64,000 nt of DNA from Kineobactrum sediminis. Its GTDB lineage: Bacteria > Pseudomonadota > Gammaproteobacteria > Pseudomonadales > Halieaceae. The notes below the pieces were generated by a model. The model was not told the origin of the DNA. It made no database searches and worked only from the letters and a program-made list of their open reading frames with translations. The stretch's first letter is position 1. Every line of letters begins with the position of its first letter. This document shows, in pieces, positions 8,364 through 16,498 of the stretch. The stretch lies in contig NZ_PKLZ01000010.1 of NCBI RefSeq assembly GCF_002868715.1, positions 62,001 to 126,000 on the forward strand. Direction: 5' to 3'. The translations under genes were made by a program, and so were the position numbers.

Positions 8364-9731
8364 ATGGCCATTTCACGACTGTTCATCGCCAACCGGGGTG
8401 AAATTGCCGTGCGCATCGTTCGCGCAGCGCATTCCCTTGGAATTGAAACCGTACTCGGCAGCTCGGCTGCCGATGCGGAAAGCCTTGCTGCACGCACGGC
8501 CCACCGCACGGTCATTGTTGGTCCGGCGGAACCCGCCCGCAGCTACCTGGATGAGAAACTGATAGTGCAGGCCGCACTGGGTGCAGGCTGTGACGCCCTG
8601 CATCCCGGTTACGGATTCCTGTCGGAAAGACCTGCGCTGGCCAGGCTGTGCGAAGAAAACGGCATCGCATTCGTGGGCCCGCGTCCGGAAACCATCGAAG
8701 CCCTGGGAGACAAACTCAGCGCACGGCGCATTGCCGAGGCGTCGGGCGTCCCCCTCGTGCCAGGCACCCCGGCACTGGAGTCAGCCGAAGACGCCTGCGC
8801 TGCCGCAGATGAGATCGGTTATCCGGTGGTCATGAAGGCCACGGCGGGTGGTGGTGGCCGCGGCATGTTCCTCGCGCGTGGACCAGAAGATGTCAGGACA
8901 TCTTTCAACAAGGCATCGGAAGAAGCACGCGCAGCATTTGGCGATGGATCACTATATATCGAGCGCTTTGTCGAAAGTGCCCGGCACGTGGAAGTCCAGG
9001 TGTTCGGTGACGGCGAAGGGAGAGTGCTGCATTTCGGCGAGCGCGACTGCTCCGTACAGCGCCGCTACCAGAAGCTGATTGAGGAGGCCCCCTGCACGGT
9101 CATGCCGGATGCGGTTCGCGCCGACCTGCATGCGGCGGCCGTGAAGCTGACCTCCGACCTGAATTACCGCAATGCCGGTACGGTGGAATTCCTGTTCGAC
9201 GTCGAGCGAGGCGAATTCTATTTCATTGAAGTCAATGCCAGAATCCAAGTCGAGCACCCGGTGAGCGAACTCATTTCACGGCGAGACCTGGTTGCCATGC
9301 AGCTGCAGCTCGCTGGCGGTGAACCCCTGAACTTGCAGCAATCCGATATCGTACTGCACGGCCACGCCATTGAATGCCGGGTCAACGCTGAGGATCCGGA
9401 TCATGGATTCCGGCCGAGTCCGGGTCGCCTTACCACCTGGGAGCCACCGGATATGGACTTCGTGCGCCTCGATACATTCTGCAGCGAAGGAACGCTGATT
9501 CCTCCCTATTACGACAGTATGGTTGGCAAGCTGATCGTCTATGGCAACAATCGCAGCGAAGCGCTGCAGCGCATGGATGAAGCCATTGGCCGCTTCTCGC
9601 TGGCCGGCATTAAGACCAATATGCCACTGCAACACTTCATCATCCGACACCCGGATTTTCGCAATAACCTGATAACGACAAGCTGGCTGGAGAAAATCGG
9701 CCTGCCTGCATTCGCCAATCGAGAGGAGTAA
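8364..9731 (+). CDS. Biotin carboxylase subunit
   Basis: A 455-aa biotin carboxylase (ATP + bicarbonate + biotin-carrier to carboxybiotin). The N-terminal domain starts with SRLFIANRGEIAVRI, the ATP-grasp has the glycine loop KATAGGGGRGM, and the catalytic segment EVNARIQVEHPVSE is intact. So is the biotin-carboxylase C-terminal domain (HAIECRVNAEDP, FRPSPG, YYDSMVGKLIVYG). Length and motifs match AccC / pyruvate carboxylase subunit A. It lies between its carrier and an HMGL-type carboxyltransferase, which is the gene set of two-subunit pyruvate-carboxylase or 2-oxoglutarate-carboxylase systems rather than of acetyl-CoA carboxylase. Confidence 0.93.
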   Translation: MAISRLFIANRGEIAVRIVRAAHSLGIETVLGSSAADAESLAARTAHRTVIVGPAEPARSYLDEKLIVQAALGAGCDALHPGYGFLSERPALARLCEENGIAFVGPRPETIEALGDKLSARRIAEASGVPLVPGTPALESAEDACAAADEIGYPVVMKATAGGGGRGMFLARGPEDVRTSFNKASEEARAAFGDGSLYIERFVESARHVEVQVFGDGEGRVLHFGERDCSVQRRYQKLIEEAPCTVMPDAVRADLHAAAVKLTSDLNYRNAGTVEFLFDVERGEFYFIEVNARIQVEHPVSELISRRDLVAMQLQLAGGEPLNLQQSDIVLHGHAIECRVNAEDPDHGFRPSPGRLTTWEPPDMDFVRLDTFCSEGTLIPPYYDSMVGKLIVYGNNRSEALQRMDEAIGRFSLAGIKTNMPLQHFIIRHPDFRNNLITTSWLEKIGLPAFANREE

Positions 9732-9737
9732 GGCGCT

Positions 9738-11192
9738 ATGGCGCATATTGAATTTCTGGACGAAACACTTCGCGACGGACAGCAGAGTCTGTGGGGCATG
9801 CAGATGCGCGCCGGCATGGCGCTGCCCATGACCCCGACCCTTGACAAGAGCGGCTTCCGGGTTATCGACCTGGCCGGGTCTTCGATGTTCGAGGTGCAGA
9901 TCCGGGTCAACAGTGAAAACCCCTGGGAAAGTCTGGACTTGTTGACTGAGTCCATGCCGAACACCCCGATTCGCGGCGGCATGCGCGCTAACGCCTCGGT
10001 GACCTTCGGCGTGACACCGGACGCGATGATGGACATGTGGATGCGCCAGCTGAATGTACACGGCTGCCGCTCTTTCTGGATCTATGATGTCCTTTTCAAC
10101 ATCGACAAGATGCACCGTCTGGCGAAAGTGGCCAAGGAGTTTGGCTCCGAGGTTGCGGGCTCGATCATGTTCACATCCAGCCCGGTACACACTGACGAAT
10201 ACTACGCGGATAAAGCCGACAAGCTGTCCGTTTGCCCCGACATCGACACGATCCTTCTCTACGATACGGCCGGGGTTCTGGATAAGGAACGGATGCAGAC
10301 ACTTATACCGGCCATTCAGGCGAACGCCCGCGGCAAGCCGATCGAGTTCCACTCGAACAATATACTGGGCATGTCCGGCAAGGCCTACTGCGACGCAATC
10401 GAGCTGGGCGTCAGGATCCTGCACACTGCCAGCCGCCCCATGGCAAATGGCCCGTCTGTGCCCTCTACTGAAATCATGACCCGCAACGTCGAACTACTGG
10501 GACACACACACAACATCGACACCTCTATGCTGCCCCCGGTGGCAGAACACTTCGAAAAAGTCGGCAAGGCGGCCGGCTTCCTGGTCAATCAGCACCATGA
10601 GTACGATGTGCTTTCTGCAAGTCACCAGATACCCGGCGGCATGATCGGCACACTGCGAGCGCAGATGGCCAAACACAACCTTAGCCACCGCATGGATGAT
10701 GTGCTGATGGAGACCGCGAAGGTTCGCGCGGAACTCGGCTATCCCGGCATGGCGACTCCGTTCTCCCAGCTCGTCGGCATCCAGGCCGTACTCAATATAG
10801 TTAATGGTGAGCGCTACAAAATCGTCCCGGACGAGGTCATCCAGTACGCAGCCGGCTTCTACGGCGATCCGGTGGCGCCGATCGACGAGAATATCTATGA
10901 CCGTATCATGAGTTCTCCGCGCGCAAAGAAGGTCGCCGCAAACCCCCCGCAGCAGCCCACGGAGGAAGAACTCTATAAGGAATATGGCACCCGCGACCCT
11001 GACGAGCTGATTTTGCGTGCCCTGATGCCAGAGGCAGATCTCAAGAGGATGCGTGAAGCGGGACCGGTGCAGCGGGATTACCCGATGCTCTCCTCTCCCG
11101 AGCTGGCAGAGGTGGGTCGATTGATGAAAGTGGCGCAGGCACCATTGGTGCAAATCGAGTCGCAGAACCTCAGTGTCACTTTGAGGAAGTAA
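9738..11192 (+). CDS. HMGL/pyruvate-carboxylase-type carboxyltransferase with altered metal site
   Basis: A 484-aa protein related to oxaloacetate decarboxylase alpha and the carboxyltransferase domain of pyruvate carboxylase. It has DETLRDGQQSLWG at the N-terminus, a TIM barrel, then HQIPGGM and GYPGMATPFSQLVGIQAV of the conserved C-terminal domain. Family members bind a metal through the Asp of RDAHQ, a carboxylated Lys in IKDMAG and two His in HTHDT. Here Asp13 and His205 remain, but the Lys position is Tyr175 (LLYDTAG) and the second His is Asn207 (FHSNN). The HQ of RDAHQ is also changed, to QQ. There is no biotinyl domain; the carrier is separate. The changes suggest a substrate or mechanism different from pyruvate carboxylation. 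Confidence 0.85.
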   Translation: MAHIEFLDETLRDGQQSLWGMQMRAGMALPMTPTLDKSGFRVIDLAGSSMFEVQIRVNSENPWESLDLLTESMPNTPIRGGMRANASVTFGVTPDAMMDMWMRQLNVHGCRSFWIYDVLFNIDKMHRLAKVAKEFGSEVAGSIMFTSSPVHTDEYYADKADKLSVCPDIDTILLYDTAGVLDKERMQTLIPAIQANARGKPIEFHSNNILGMSGKAYCDAIELGVRILHTASRPMANGPSVPSTEIMTRNVELLGHTHNIDTSMLPPVAEHFEKVGKAAGFLVNQHHEYDVLSASHQIPGGMIGTLRAQMAKHNLSHRMDDVLMETAKVRAELGYPGMATPFSQLVGIQAVLNIVNGERYKIVPDEVIQYAAGFYGDPVAPIDENIYDRIMSSPRAKKVAANPPQQPTEEELYKEYGTRDPDELILRALMPEADLKRMREAGPVQRDYPMLSSPELAEVGRLMKVAQAPLVQIESQNLSVTLRK

Positions 11193-11196
11193 TATT

Positions 11197-12390
11197 ATGG
11201 CTACCCGGCGCGCAGTTATCGTGGATGTTATTCGAACGCCCTTCGGGCGAGGCCGCGAATCGGGCGCCCTGGCGCACTGGCATCCTGTGGATCTGTACGC
11301 ACAGGTGCTGCGGGGCTTAGTAGAACGCAACAGCGTGGATCCGGCTCTGATCGAGGATGTTATCACTGGCTGCGTCATTCAGGTGGCCGAACAGTCGGGA
11401 AACATTGGCAGGCAAGCGGTGCTTGCGGCTGGCTTCCCGGAATCCGTGCCCGCCGTCTCCCTGGATCGCAAATGCGGCTCTGCTCAGCAGGCGGTGGATT
11501 TCGCGGCCCAGGGCGTGATTGCCGGTGCCTGCGATCTCGTCATCGCCGGCGGCGTGGAGATGATGAGCCGCGTACCCATGCGCGCGAACCGCATGGGCAA
11601 GGATAATATGGGTAGTGCATACCACGCGCGCTATCCCCAGGGTCTGGTCGGGCAAGGCATCTCAGCTGAGCTTATAGCGGCGAAGTGGGGTCTTGGGCGC
11701 GAGGAACAGGACCGTTTCGCACTGCGCTCTCACCAGCGTGCCGCAGCAGCAGAAGACACGGGCAGCACAGCACGCGATATTCTCCCTCTTCTCGGCCATG
11801 CGCCCGGGATGCAGCCTGTCAGCCGGGACGAGGGCCTGCGACGAGATACCACTCTGGAGAAGCTGGCAGGCCTGAAACCGGCATTCGAAGATCCTGCCAT
11901 GCTGGAGCGATTCCCGCAAATCAACTGGTCGGTCAGCGCCGGCAACGCAAGCCAGGTGACCGATGGCGCATGCGCCGTCCTGATCGCAGAAGAGAGCACC
12001 GCGGCCCGACTCAATCTCACGCCGCGCGCGAGCGTCGAGGGATTTGCGGTTGTCGGTGATGACCCCCTTATGATGCTGACTGGCGTGATCCCGGCGACGG
12101 AAAAACTGCTTCGACGCTCCGGTCTCTCCATTGGTGACATAGACGCATTCGAGGTAAACGAGGCTTTCGCCTCGGTCGTGCTCGCCTGGCAAAAACACTT
12201 CGGGGCAGATCCAAAACGCATCAATCAGCTCGGGGGAGCCATAGCGCTGGGTCATCCTGTAGGGGCATCCGGAGGCCGGCTCCTGGGTAACCTGTTGCGA
12301 TCACTTGAAGAAAGCAAGGGCAACTATGGCCTGCAGACCATGTGTGAGTCCGGCGGCATGGCCAACGCTACACTGATAAAACGGCTGTAG
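11197..12390 (+). CDS. Acetyl-CoA acetyltransferase-family thiolase
   Basis: A 397-aa thiolase that would cleave a 3-oxoacyl-CoA with CoA, or condense two acyl-CoAs. The nucleophilic cysteine lies in DRKCGSAQQ, the catalytic His in GGAIALGHPVGASGG and the second cysteine in MCESGGMANAT; the NEAFA motif is present. GAGGAAG inside the end of the preceding gene provides the ribosome site, and the ATG is 4 bp after its stop. As last gene of the operon it is a natural final step for a carboxylation / CoA-ligation route that yields a 3-oxoacyl-CoA. Confidence 0.92.
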   Translation: MATRRAVIVDVIRTPFGRGRESGALAHWHPVDLYAQVLRGLVERNSVDPALIEDVITGCVIQVAEQSGNIGRQAVLAAGFPESVPAVSLDRKCGSAQQAVDFAAQGVIAGACDLVIAGGVEMMSRVPMRANRMGKDNMGSAYHARYPQGLVGQGISAELIAAKWGLGREEQDRFALRSHQRAAAAEDTGSTARDILPLLGHAPGMQPVSRDEGLRRDTTLEKLAGLKPAFEDPAMLERFPQINWSVSAGNASQVTDGACAVLIAEESTAARLNLTPRASVEGFAVVGDDPLMMLTGVIPATEKLLRRSGLSIGDIDAFEVNEAFASVVLAWQKHFGADPKRINQLGGAIALGHPVGASGGRLLGNLLRSLEESKGNYGLQTMCESGGMANATLIKRL

Positions 12391-12438
12391 ACCCCGCAAG
12401 GAGATGCAGTTTGCAATCCATGCCTGAGACGACTTCGC

Positions 12439-13167
12439 TCAGTGCTGCGTCGCGGCCGCGTAGGCATCGTCAGGCAGAGTGGTCAGACTCAGGCGTCGAC
12501 GGCGGAGATGCGCCCTTGCGGTACGCTCGGCCTTCTTGGAATCCCCCTCCATCACTGCCTCGACAATTGCGTGCAGCTCCTTGAGTTGACTTTCGTGCTG
12601 TTTGCGCGACACGAAGGCCTGGAACTGCAGACGCAGTAGACTGATTTGCATTCGCGGCACCATATGCTGTAACTCACGATTGCGACCGATATCGTACAGC
12701 GTATCGTAGAACCGCCGACGCTCATCCAGAAACGCCAGTGTCTCGCCCTCCTCGCCTTCATGCATCGCCGACTCGAAAGCTTCCTGTAGCCGCTGGCGGT
12801 TATCGCCTTCGTTGATATGTCGAGCGGCCAGTTTGGCCGCGAGGCCCGCCAGGACTTCCAGAACGCACATCATGTCCCGGACTTCGTCGCGGGACTGGGC
12901 CCGGACAAAGGCGCCACGATGCTTGTTCAGCACCAGGACGCCTTCGCCGGCAAGTCGCTTGAATGCCTCCCGTACCGGCCCCCGGCTCACCTTCAGCTCT
13001 CGGGTCAGGTCAGCCTCAATAAGCCGCTGTCCAGGGACGTAGCGTCCTTTTTTGATGCCCGAGAGAATGGCTTCCATGACGCGACGCGGCGAGCTTACAG
13101 ATTTTCCCGGATCCACTGCCTCCGTGCTTCCTCGGACTCCTGTTTCATTATTCCTGTTAGCTGTCAT
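12439..13167 (-). CDS. GntR-family regulator with FCD-like domain (regulator 1)
   Basis: A 242-aa transcription regulator. The winged helix (GRYVPGQRLIEADLTRELKVSRGPVREAFKRL) covers residues about 38-85 and an FCD-type helical effector domain follows. The recognition-helix core SRGPVREA is identical to that of the second GntR at 33768. In the effector domain the usual metal-ligand FH position reads FYDTL, so classical metal binding is probably lost or altered, although His is kept in ELHAIV and RAHL. The start at 13167 is chosen because it gives the same distance to GRYVPGQ as in the paralogue; starts up to 13245 are possible. It is convergent with the carboxylase operon and is the best candidate for binding the island operators. 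Confidence 0.85.
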   Translation of the reverse strand: MTANRNNETGVRGSTEAVDPGKSVSSPRRVMEAILSGIKKGRYVPGQRLIEADLTRELKVSRGPVREAFKRLAGEGVLVLNKHRGAFVRAQSRDEVRDMMCVLEVLAGLAAKLAARHINEGDNRQRLQEAFESAMHEGEEGETLAFLDERRRFYDTLYDIGRNRELQHMVPRMQISLLRLQFQAFVSRKQHESQLKELHAIVEAVMEGDSKKAERTARAHLRRRRLSLTTLPDDAYAAATQH

Positions 13168-13257
13168 ATCTTCTAACACGCTGCTCGCTCCACGGCTTCC
13201 ACGCTGGTGTGATGTTCGACGCTGGTGCAGATGCATTTCCTGCACACAAATCGCTTT

Positions 13258-13268
13258 CGGTTATACCA
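13258..13268. promoter_or_regulatory. Near-match operator before the GntR regulator 1 gene
   Basis: CGGTTATACCA fits TNGTNNNACNA except at the first base. It lies about 90 bp before the chosen GntR start (13 bp before the alternative start at 13245) and may allow autoregulation. One mismatch makes this weaker than the other sites in the island. Confidence 0.35.
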
Positions 13269-13341
13269 CAATTGGCTCCCTATAACGACTGGATGGATCC
13301 CCGGGCAGCAATAATACCGCCCCGGACCGCGGCCTGCCCTC

Positions 13342-14124
13342 CTAGATACGCGCCGACGTTCCACCATCAATCATGATGATGGACCCATTGGTATAGGTTG
13401 ACTCATCCGATGCCAGATAAACGCAACCGTACGCGACCTCGTCCGGCGTGCCGGTGCGACGCATGGGACAGAAGCGATCCGCCACCGCCTCATCGTCGAA
13501 CATGGAAATGTGGGTCTCAATCATCGGTGTATCGATAAAGCCGGGGCAGACACAGTTGGCGCGCACACCATCAAGGGCGTAGGCCGCGCAAAGTGAGCGT
13601 GTGAGATTGACGATCGCGCCCTTGGCCGTAGTGTAGGCGTGTGCATCCGGGTGTCCCTTGACCCCCAGCACCGAAGAAATATTGATGATCGATCCGTTGC
13701 CCTGCTCCTTCATGTGTGGAATCACGAGTCGGCACATGTAGAAAATCGAGTCCAGGTCAATGGCCATCACCTCGCGCCACAGCTCCGGCGTGGTCTCCGT
13801 CACCGCGCCCATCGACCCGGCGTGGGTCTTCTCCCAGGAATAGCCCACGCCTGCGCCGTTCAGCAGAATATCAACACGCCCGTATTTGGCAATCGCGGCA
13901 TCAACCAGTTTCTGCGACCCCTCAGGCGTGGACAGGTCCGCCGCGACTACAATACCCTCACCGCCGTCGCGGGAAACGTTGGCCAGCGTTTCATCCAGAT
14001 TACTCTGGGTCCTGGAACACCCGACGACCTTCGCCCCCTCACGAGCAAAAAGCTCCATGCAAGCGCGCCCGATTCCTGACCCGGCGCCTGTAACAATCGC
14101 AACTTTATCCTGTAAACGTCCCAT
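13342..14124 (-). CDS. Short-chain dehydrogenase/reductase (SDR 1)
   Basis: A 260-aa classical SDR. The cofactor motif TGAGSGIG is followed by NGAG, the catalytic Ser in NISSVLG, and Tyr/Lys in AYTTAKG; PGFIDTPM follows. A GGAGATAAA ribosome site precedes the ATG. It shares an unusual insert, AGVGYSWEK...GSM, with SDR 2 at 18959 (55-60% similar by eye), so the two are paralogues and probably act on related alcohol or ketone intermediates. It is divergent from the alcohol dehydrogenase at 14366 across a 241-bp intergenic region with an operator. Substrate unknown. Confidence 0.88.
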   Translation of the reverse strand: MGRLQDKVAIVTGAGSGIGRACMELFAREGAKVVGCSRTQSNLDETLANVSRDGGEGIVVAADLSTPEGSQKLVDAAIAKYGRVDILLNGAGVGYSWEKTHAGSMGAVTETTPELWREVMAIDLDSIFYMCRLVIPHMKEQGNGSIINISSVLGVKGHPDAHAYTTAKGAIVNLTRSLCAAYALDGVRANCVCPGFIDTPMIETHISMFDDEAVADRFCPMRRTGTPDEVAYGCVYLASDESTYTNGSIIMIDGGTSARI

Positions 14125-14283
14125 TTTATCTCCTTCATAGATTTATTGTGGGTGCTTAGCCCAGAAGGCAACCCCAAGCCGCATTCCTCGGTTAAGTAGG
14201 ACATTATTGTCCTATATTGCATTAATTGTCCACCTTGCTGTGATGAGATTAGCTTGGCAAAGTGGATAGGGTGATTCACCAAA

Positions 14284-14294
14284 TTGTATTACAA
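14284..14294. promoter_or_regulatory. Operator between SDR 1 and the alcohol dehydrogenase
   Basis: A perfect TTGTATTACAA palindrome, 71 bp before the dehydrogenase ATG at 14366. The SDR 1 side of the same region (14199-14230) holds GGACATTATTGTCC, an inverted repeat with a 4-bp loop, and a second TTAATTGTCC copy. These could be further half-sites. The rest of the 14125-14365 gap contains no gene. Confidence 0.55.
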
Positions 14295-14365
14295 CTACGT
14301 AGGTCATTGACCCGTCGCACAGGCTCATTTATTGTGTAGGACAAAACCTTTAAGGGAGTCGAGCC

Positions 14366-15424
14366 ATGCGCTCTATGAAAGCAGCAGTCCTTCGCGCCGC
14401 GAATGATATCGTGATCGATGAGGTAGCCGTACCCGAGATCGGCCCGAAGGACGTACTCATCAAGGTCAGCCTTTGCGGCATCTGCGGCTCCGACATTCAC
14501 AGTTTCACCACCGGCATGTTTGTTGAGCCGGGACAGATCATGGGCCACGAGTTTTCCGGCACCGTCCACGAGGTCGGCAGCGAAGTCGAAGGCCTGCAGC
14601 CCGGCGACAGAGTAACTGGATTTTCCGCCGGCGTCTGCGGCGAGTGTGAGGCCTGCCAGCGGGACGAGCCTCTTCTATGCGCCGCACTCTTCCAGAATTC
14701 AACGGGATACGGTCGCCCCGGTGCGTTTGCCGAGTACGTCAAGATCGAGAATGCAGTCTTGGGAGAGTCAGTGCACCACCTCTCCGACCAAATGGACAAC
14801 GTGATGGGCGCCATGGTCGAGCCGGTCTCCATTGGTGTCAGCGCGGTAGCCCAGGCCAGAATCGGACCCGGTGACCGGGTAGTGGTACTGGGTGCAGGCA
14901 TGATCGGCAATGCCTGCCTGCAGGCCGCAAAAGCCGCAGGAGCCGCCGAGGTGATTGTCGTGGAAGTCTCCGATACCCGCCTCAGGCTGGCGAAGGAGTG
15001 CGGCGCAGATGACGTCTTTGACGCCAGAACCGGCGATGCCCTGCGCTGGGTCATGGACAAATTCGGCGAGGCGCCGTATCACTATCACGTCGGCGGCAAC
15101 GCCGATGTCGTGCTGGAGGCCGCGGGCCATCCCACGACCATCAAGCAGGCATTCGAAATGGTGCGGCCCGGTGGCCGCATCTGCTTCGTCGGCCTGCCTG
15201 AGGGCGAGGTACCCCTGGACATCACCAAGATCGTGCACAAGATGCCCTATATCGTCGGCTCACTGGGGGGCGATTTCGTCGCCGCCATTGAGGCTATCAG
15301 CGCCGGGAAGATACAACCCAGCGCGCTGGTAACACACCGCTTTCCGCTGGACGATATCGCCAACGCCTTCCAGCAACAGCTCAAGGCCAATGACTCCGTA
15401 AAAGTAATGATCGAGGTCGGCTGA
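14366..15424 (+). CDS. Zinc-dependent alcohol dehydrogenase (threonine/sorbitol dehydrogenase-like)
   Basis: A 352-aa medium-chain dehydrogenase. Catalytic-zinc ligands are visible in CGICGSDIHS and GHEFSG, and the structural-zinc cysteines in CGECEACQRDEPLLC. The NAD(P) Rossmann motif is VVLGAGMIGN near residue 175. It would oxidise a secondary alcohol to a ketone or the reverse. GGGAG precedes the ATG at the right distance. It is followed 12 bp later by a second MDR gene, so the two form an operon controlled from the operator-bearing gap at 14125-14365. Confidence 0.88.
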   Translation: MRSMKAAVLRAANDIVIDEVAVPEIGPKDVLIKVSLCGICGSDIHSFTTGMFVEPGQIMGHEFSGTVHEVGSEVEGLQPGDRVTGFSAGVCGECEACQRDEPLLCAALFQNSTGYGRPGAFAEYVKIENAVLGESVHHLSDQMDNVMGAMVEPVSIGVSAVAQARIGPGDRVVVLGAGMIGNACLQAAKAAGAAEVIVVEVSDTRLRLAKECGADDVFDARTGDALRWVMDKFGEAPYHYHVGGNADVVLEAAGHPTTIKQAFEMVRPGGRICFVGLPEGEVPLDITKIVHKMPYIVGSLGGDFVAAIEAISAGKIQPSALVTHRFPLDDIANAFQQQLKANDSVKVMIEVG

Positions 15425-15436
15425 GGCCGATGCCCA

Positions 15437-16474
15437 ATGATGCCGAGACCGCAGATGACAACCATTAATCGACAATGGCGGCTGGCCCGCCGCCCCAGCG
15501 GAATCGCGAAGCGCGAGGACTTCGAGTATGTGGAGGCCAGTTACCCAACGACGCCTCTGCAAGACGGCGAAGTCGTTGTCAACAATTACGCCTTCCTGTG
15601 TGCGCCAACCATCCGCAACTGGATGGACCCGCCGGGCAACAGTCTGTATCCCTCTATAAATCTGGGCCAGGTCATCATGGGACCAGCATCCGGCGTGGTG
15701 GTGGAATCGCGACATCCGGATTTTTCTCCCGGCGACCGTGTCGCCACCATCAGCAGCTGGCAGGATTACGCTGTGATCCGTCCCGACCAGAGCATGACCC
15801 GTGTGCTTCCTGACGACCATGGGTTTATCGAGGCGGTGGGGGTGTTCGGCCTGAATTCCCTGACCGGTTATTTTGGCATCCGCGAAGTTGGCGCGATCCA
15901 ATCGGGCGATCGCGTGCTTGTCTCCGGTGCCGCGGGCTCTGCTGGCTCAGTGGCGGCACAAGTCGCGAAACTGGGTGGCTGTAATGTGGTGGGTATTGCC
16001 GGTGGCCCAGAGAAGTGCCGCTGGCTGCTGGAGGATTGCGGCCTGGATGCAATCATCGATTACAAGTCCGAGGACATACGTACCCGCATCAGTGAACTTT
16101 TTCCCGACGGAATCAACGTGTTCTTTGACAATGTCGGCGGTGAAATACTACAGGCTGCCGTAGACAACATGGCAGAGTTCGGCCGGATTGTACTCTGCGG
16201 ACAGATTACCGGCTACAATGATAACGCCGCCCCGGAAGGACCCCGCAACATGATGCGCCTGATCTATGGGGGCATCCGTATGCAGGGTTTCCTGGTAGGC
16301 CATTTCGCCGACCGTTTCGACAACGCACTGCGGGACCTGACGGAATGGGAGCGCAGTGGCCGACTGGCACATCGGGAGGATGTCCGCTCGGGCTTTGCGG
16401 CCATCCCGGGAGCCTTCAATTCGCTGTTCGATGGTAGCAACACCGGGACCCTGATCGTCAATATCGACGCCTGA
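15437..16474 (+). CDS. Zinc-free MDR NADP-dependent oxidoreductase (alkenal/one reductase-like)
   Basis: A 345-aa medium-chain oxidoreductase of the leukotriene-B4-dehydrogenase / NADP-dependent double-bond reductase group: NRQWRLARRPSG at the N-terminus, GPASGVVVES, VSGAAGSAGSVAAQ as nucleotide-binding loop, VFFDNVGGE and RIVLCGQITGYN. No zinc ligands are present. These enzymes reduce alpha,beta-unsaturated ketones or aldehydes. The family usually begins near NRQ, so the ATG at 15455 is an alternative start; GAGG favours 15437. It follows the zinc dehydrogenase by 12 bp. Confidence 0.85.
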   Translation: MMPRPQMTTINRQWRLARRPSGIAKREDFEYVEASYPTTPLQDGEVVVNNYAFLCAPTIRNWMDPPGNSLYPSINLGQVIMGPASGVVVESRHPDFSPGDRVATISSWQDYAVIRPDQSMTRVLPDDHGFIEAVGVFGLNSLTGYFGIREVGAIQSGDRVLVSGAAGSAGSVAAQVAKLGGCNVVGIAGGPEKCRWLLEDCGLDAIIDYKSEDIRTRISELFPDGINVFFDNVGGEILQAAVDNMAEFGRIVLCGQITGYNDNAAPEGPRNMMRLIYGGIRMQGFLVGHFADRFDNALRDLTEWERSGRLAHREDVRSGFAAIPGAFNSLFDGSNTGTLIVNIDA

Positions 16475-16498
16475 CTCCCGGCCTTTCCCGCCTCATTT

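Noticed and set aside
9276-10424. 382-codon open frame on the minus strand
   Set aside because: Antisense to the biotin carboxylase and carboxyltransferase genes; no motifs.
6051-11192. Ordinary gluconeogenic set (dikinase plus pyruvate carboxylase)
   Set aside because: The dikinase-like protein lacks the PEP/pyruvate domain and the carboxyltransferase lacks two metal-site residues, so PEP and oxaloacetate formation are unlikely.
14332-14344. TTGT-GTAGG-ACAA as a further operator
   Set aside because: The spacer is 5 instead of 3 bases, so it does not fit the consensus; it may be chance similarity.
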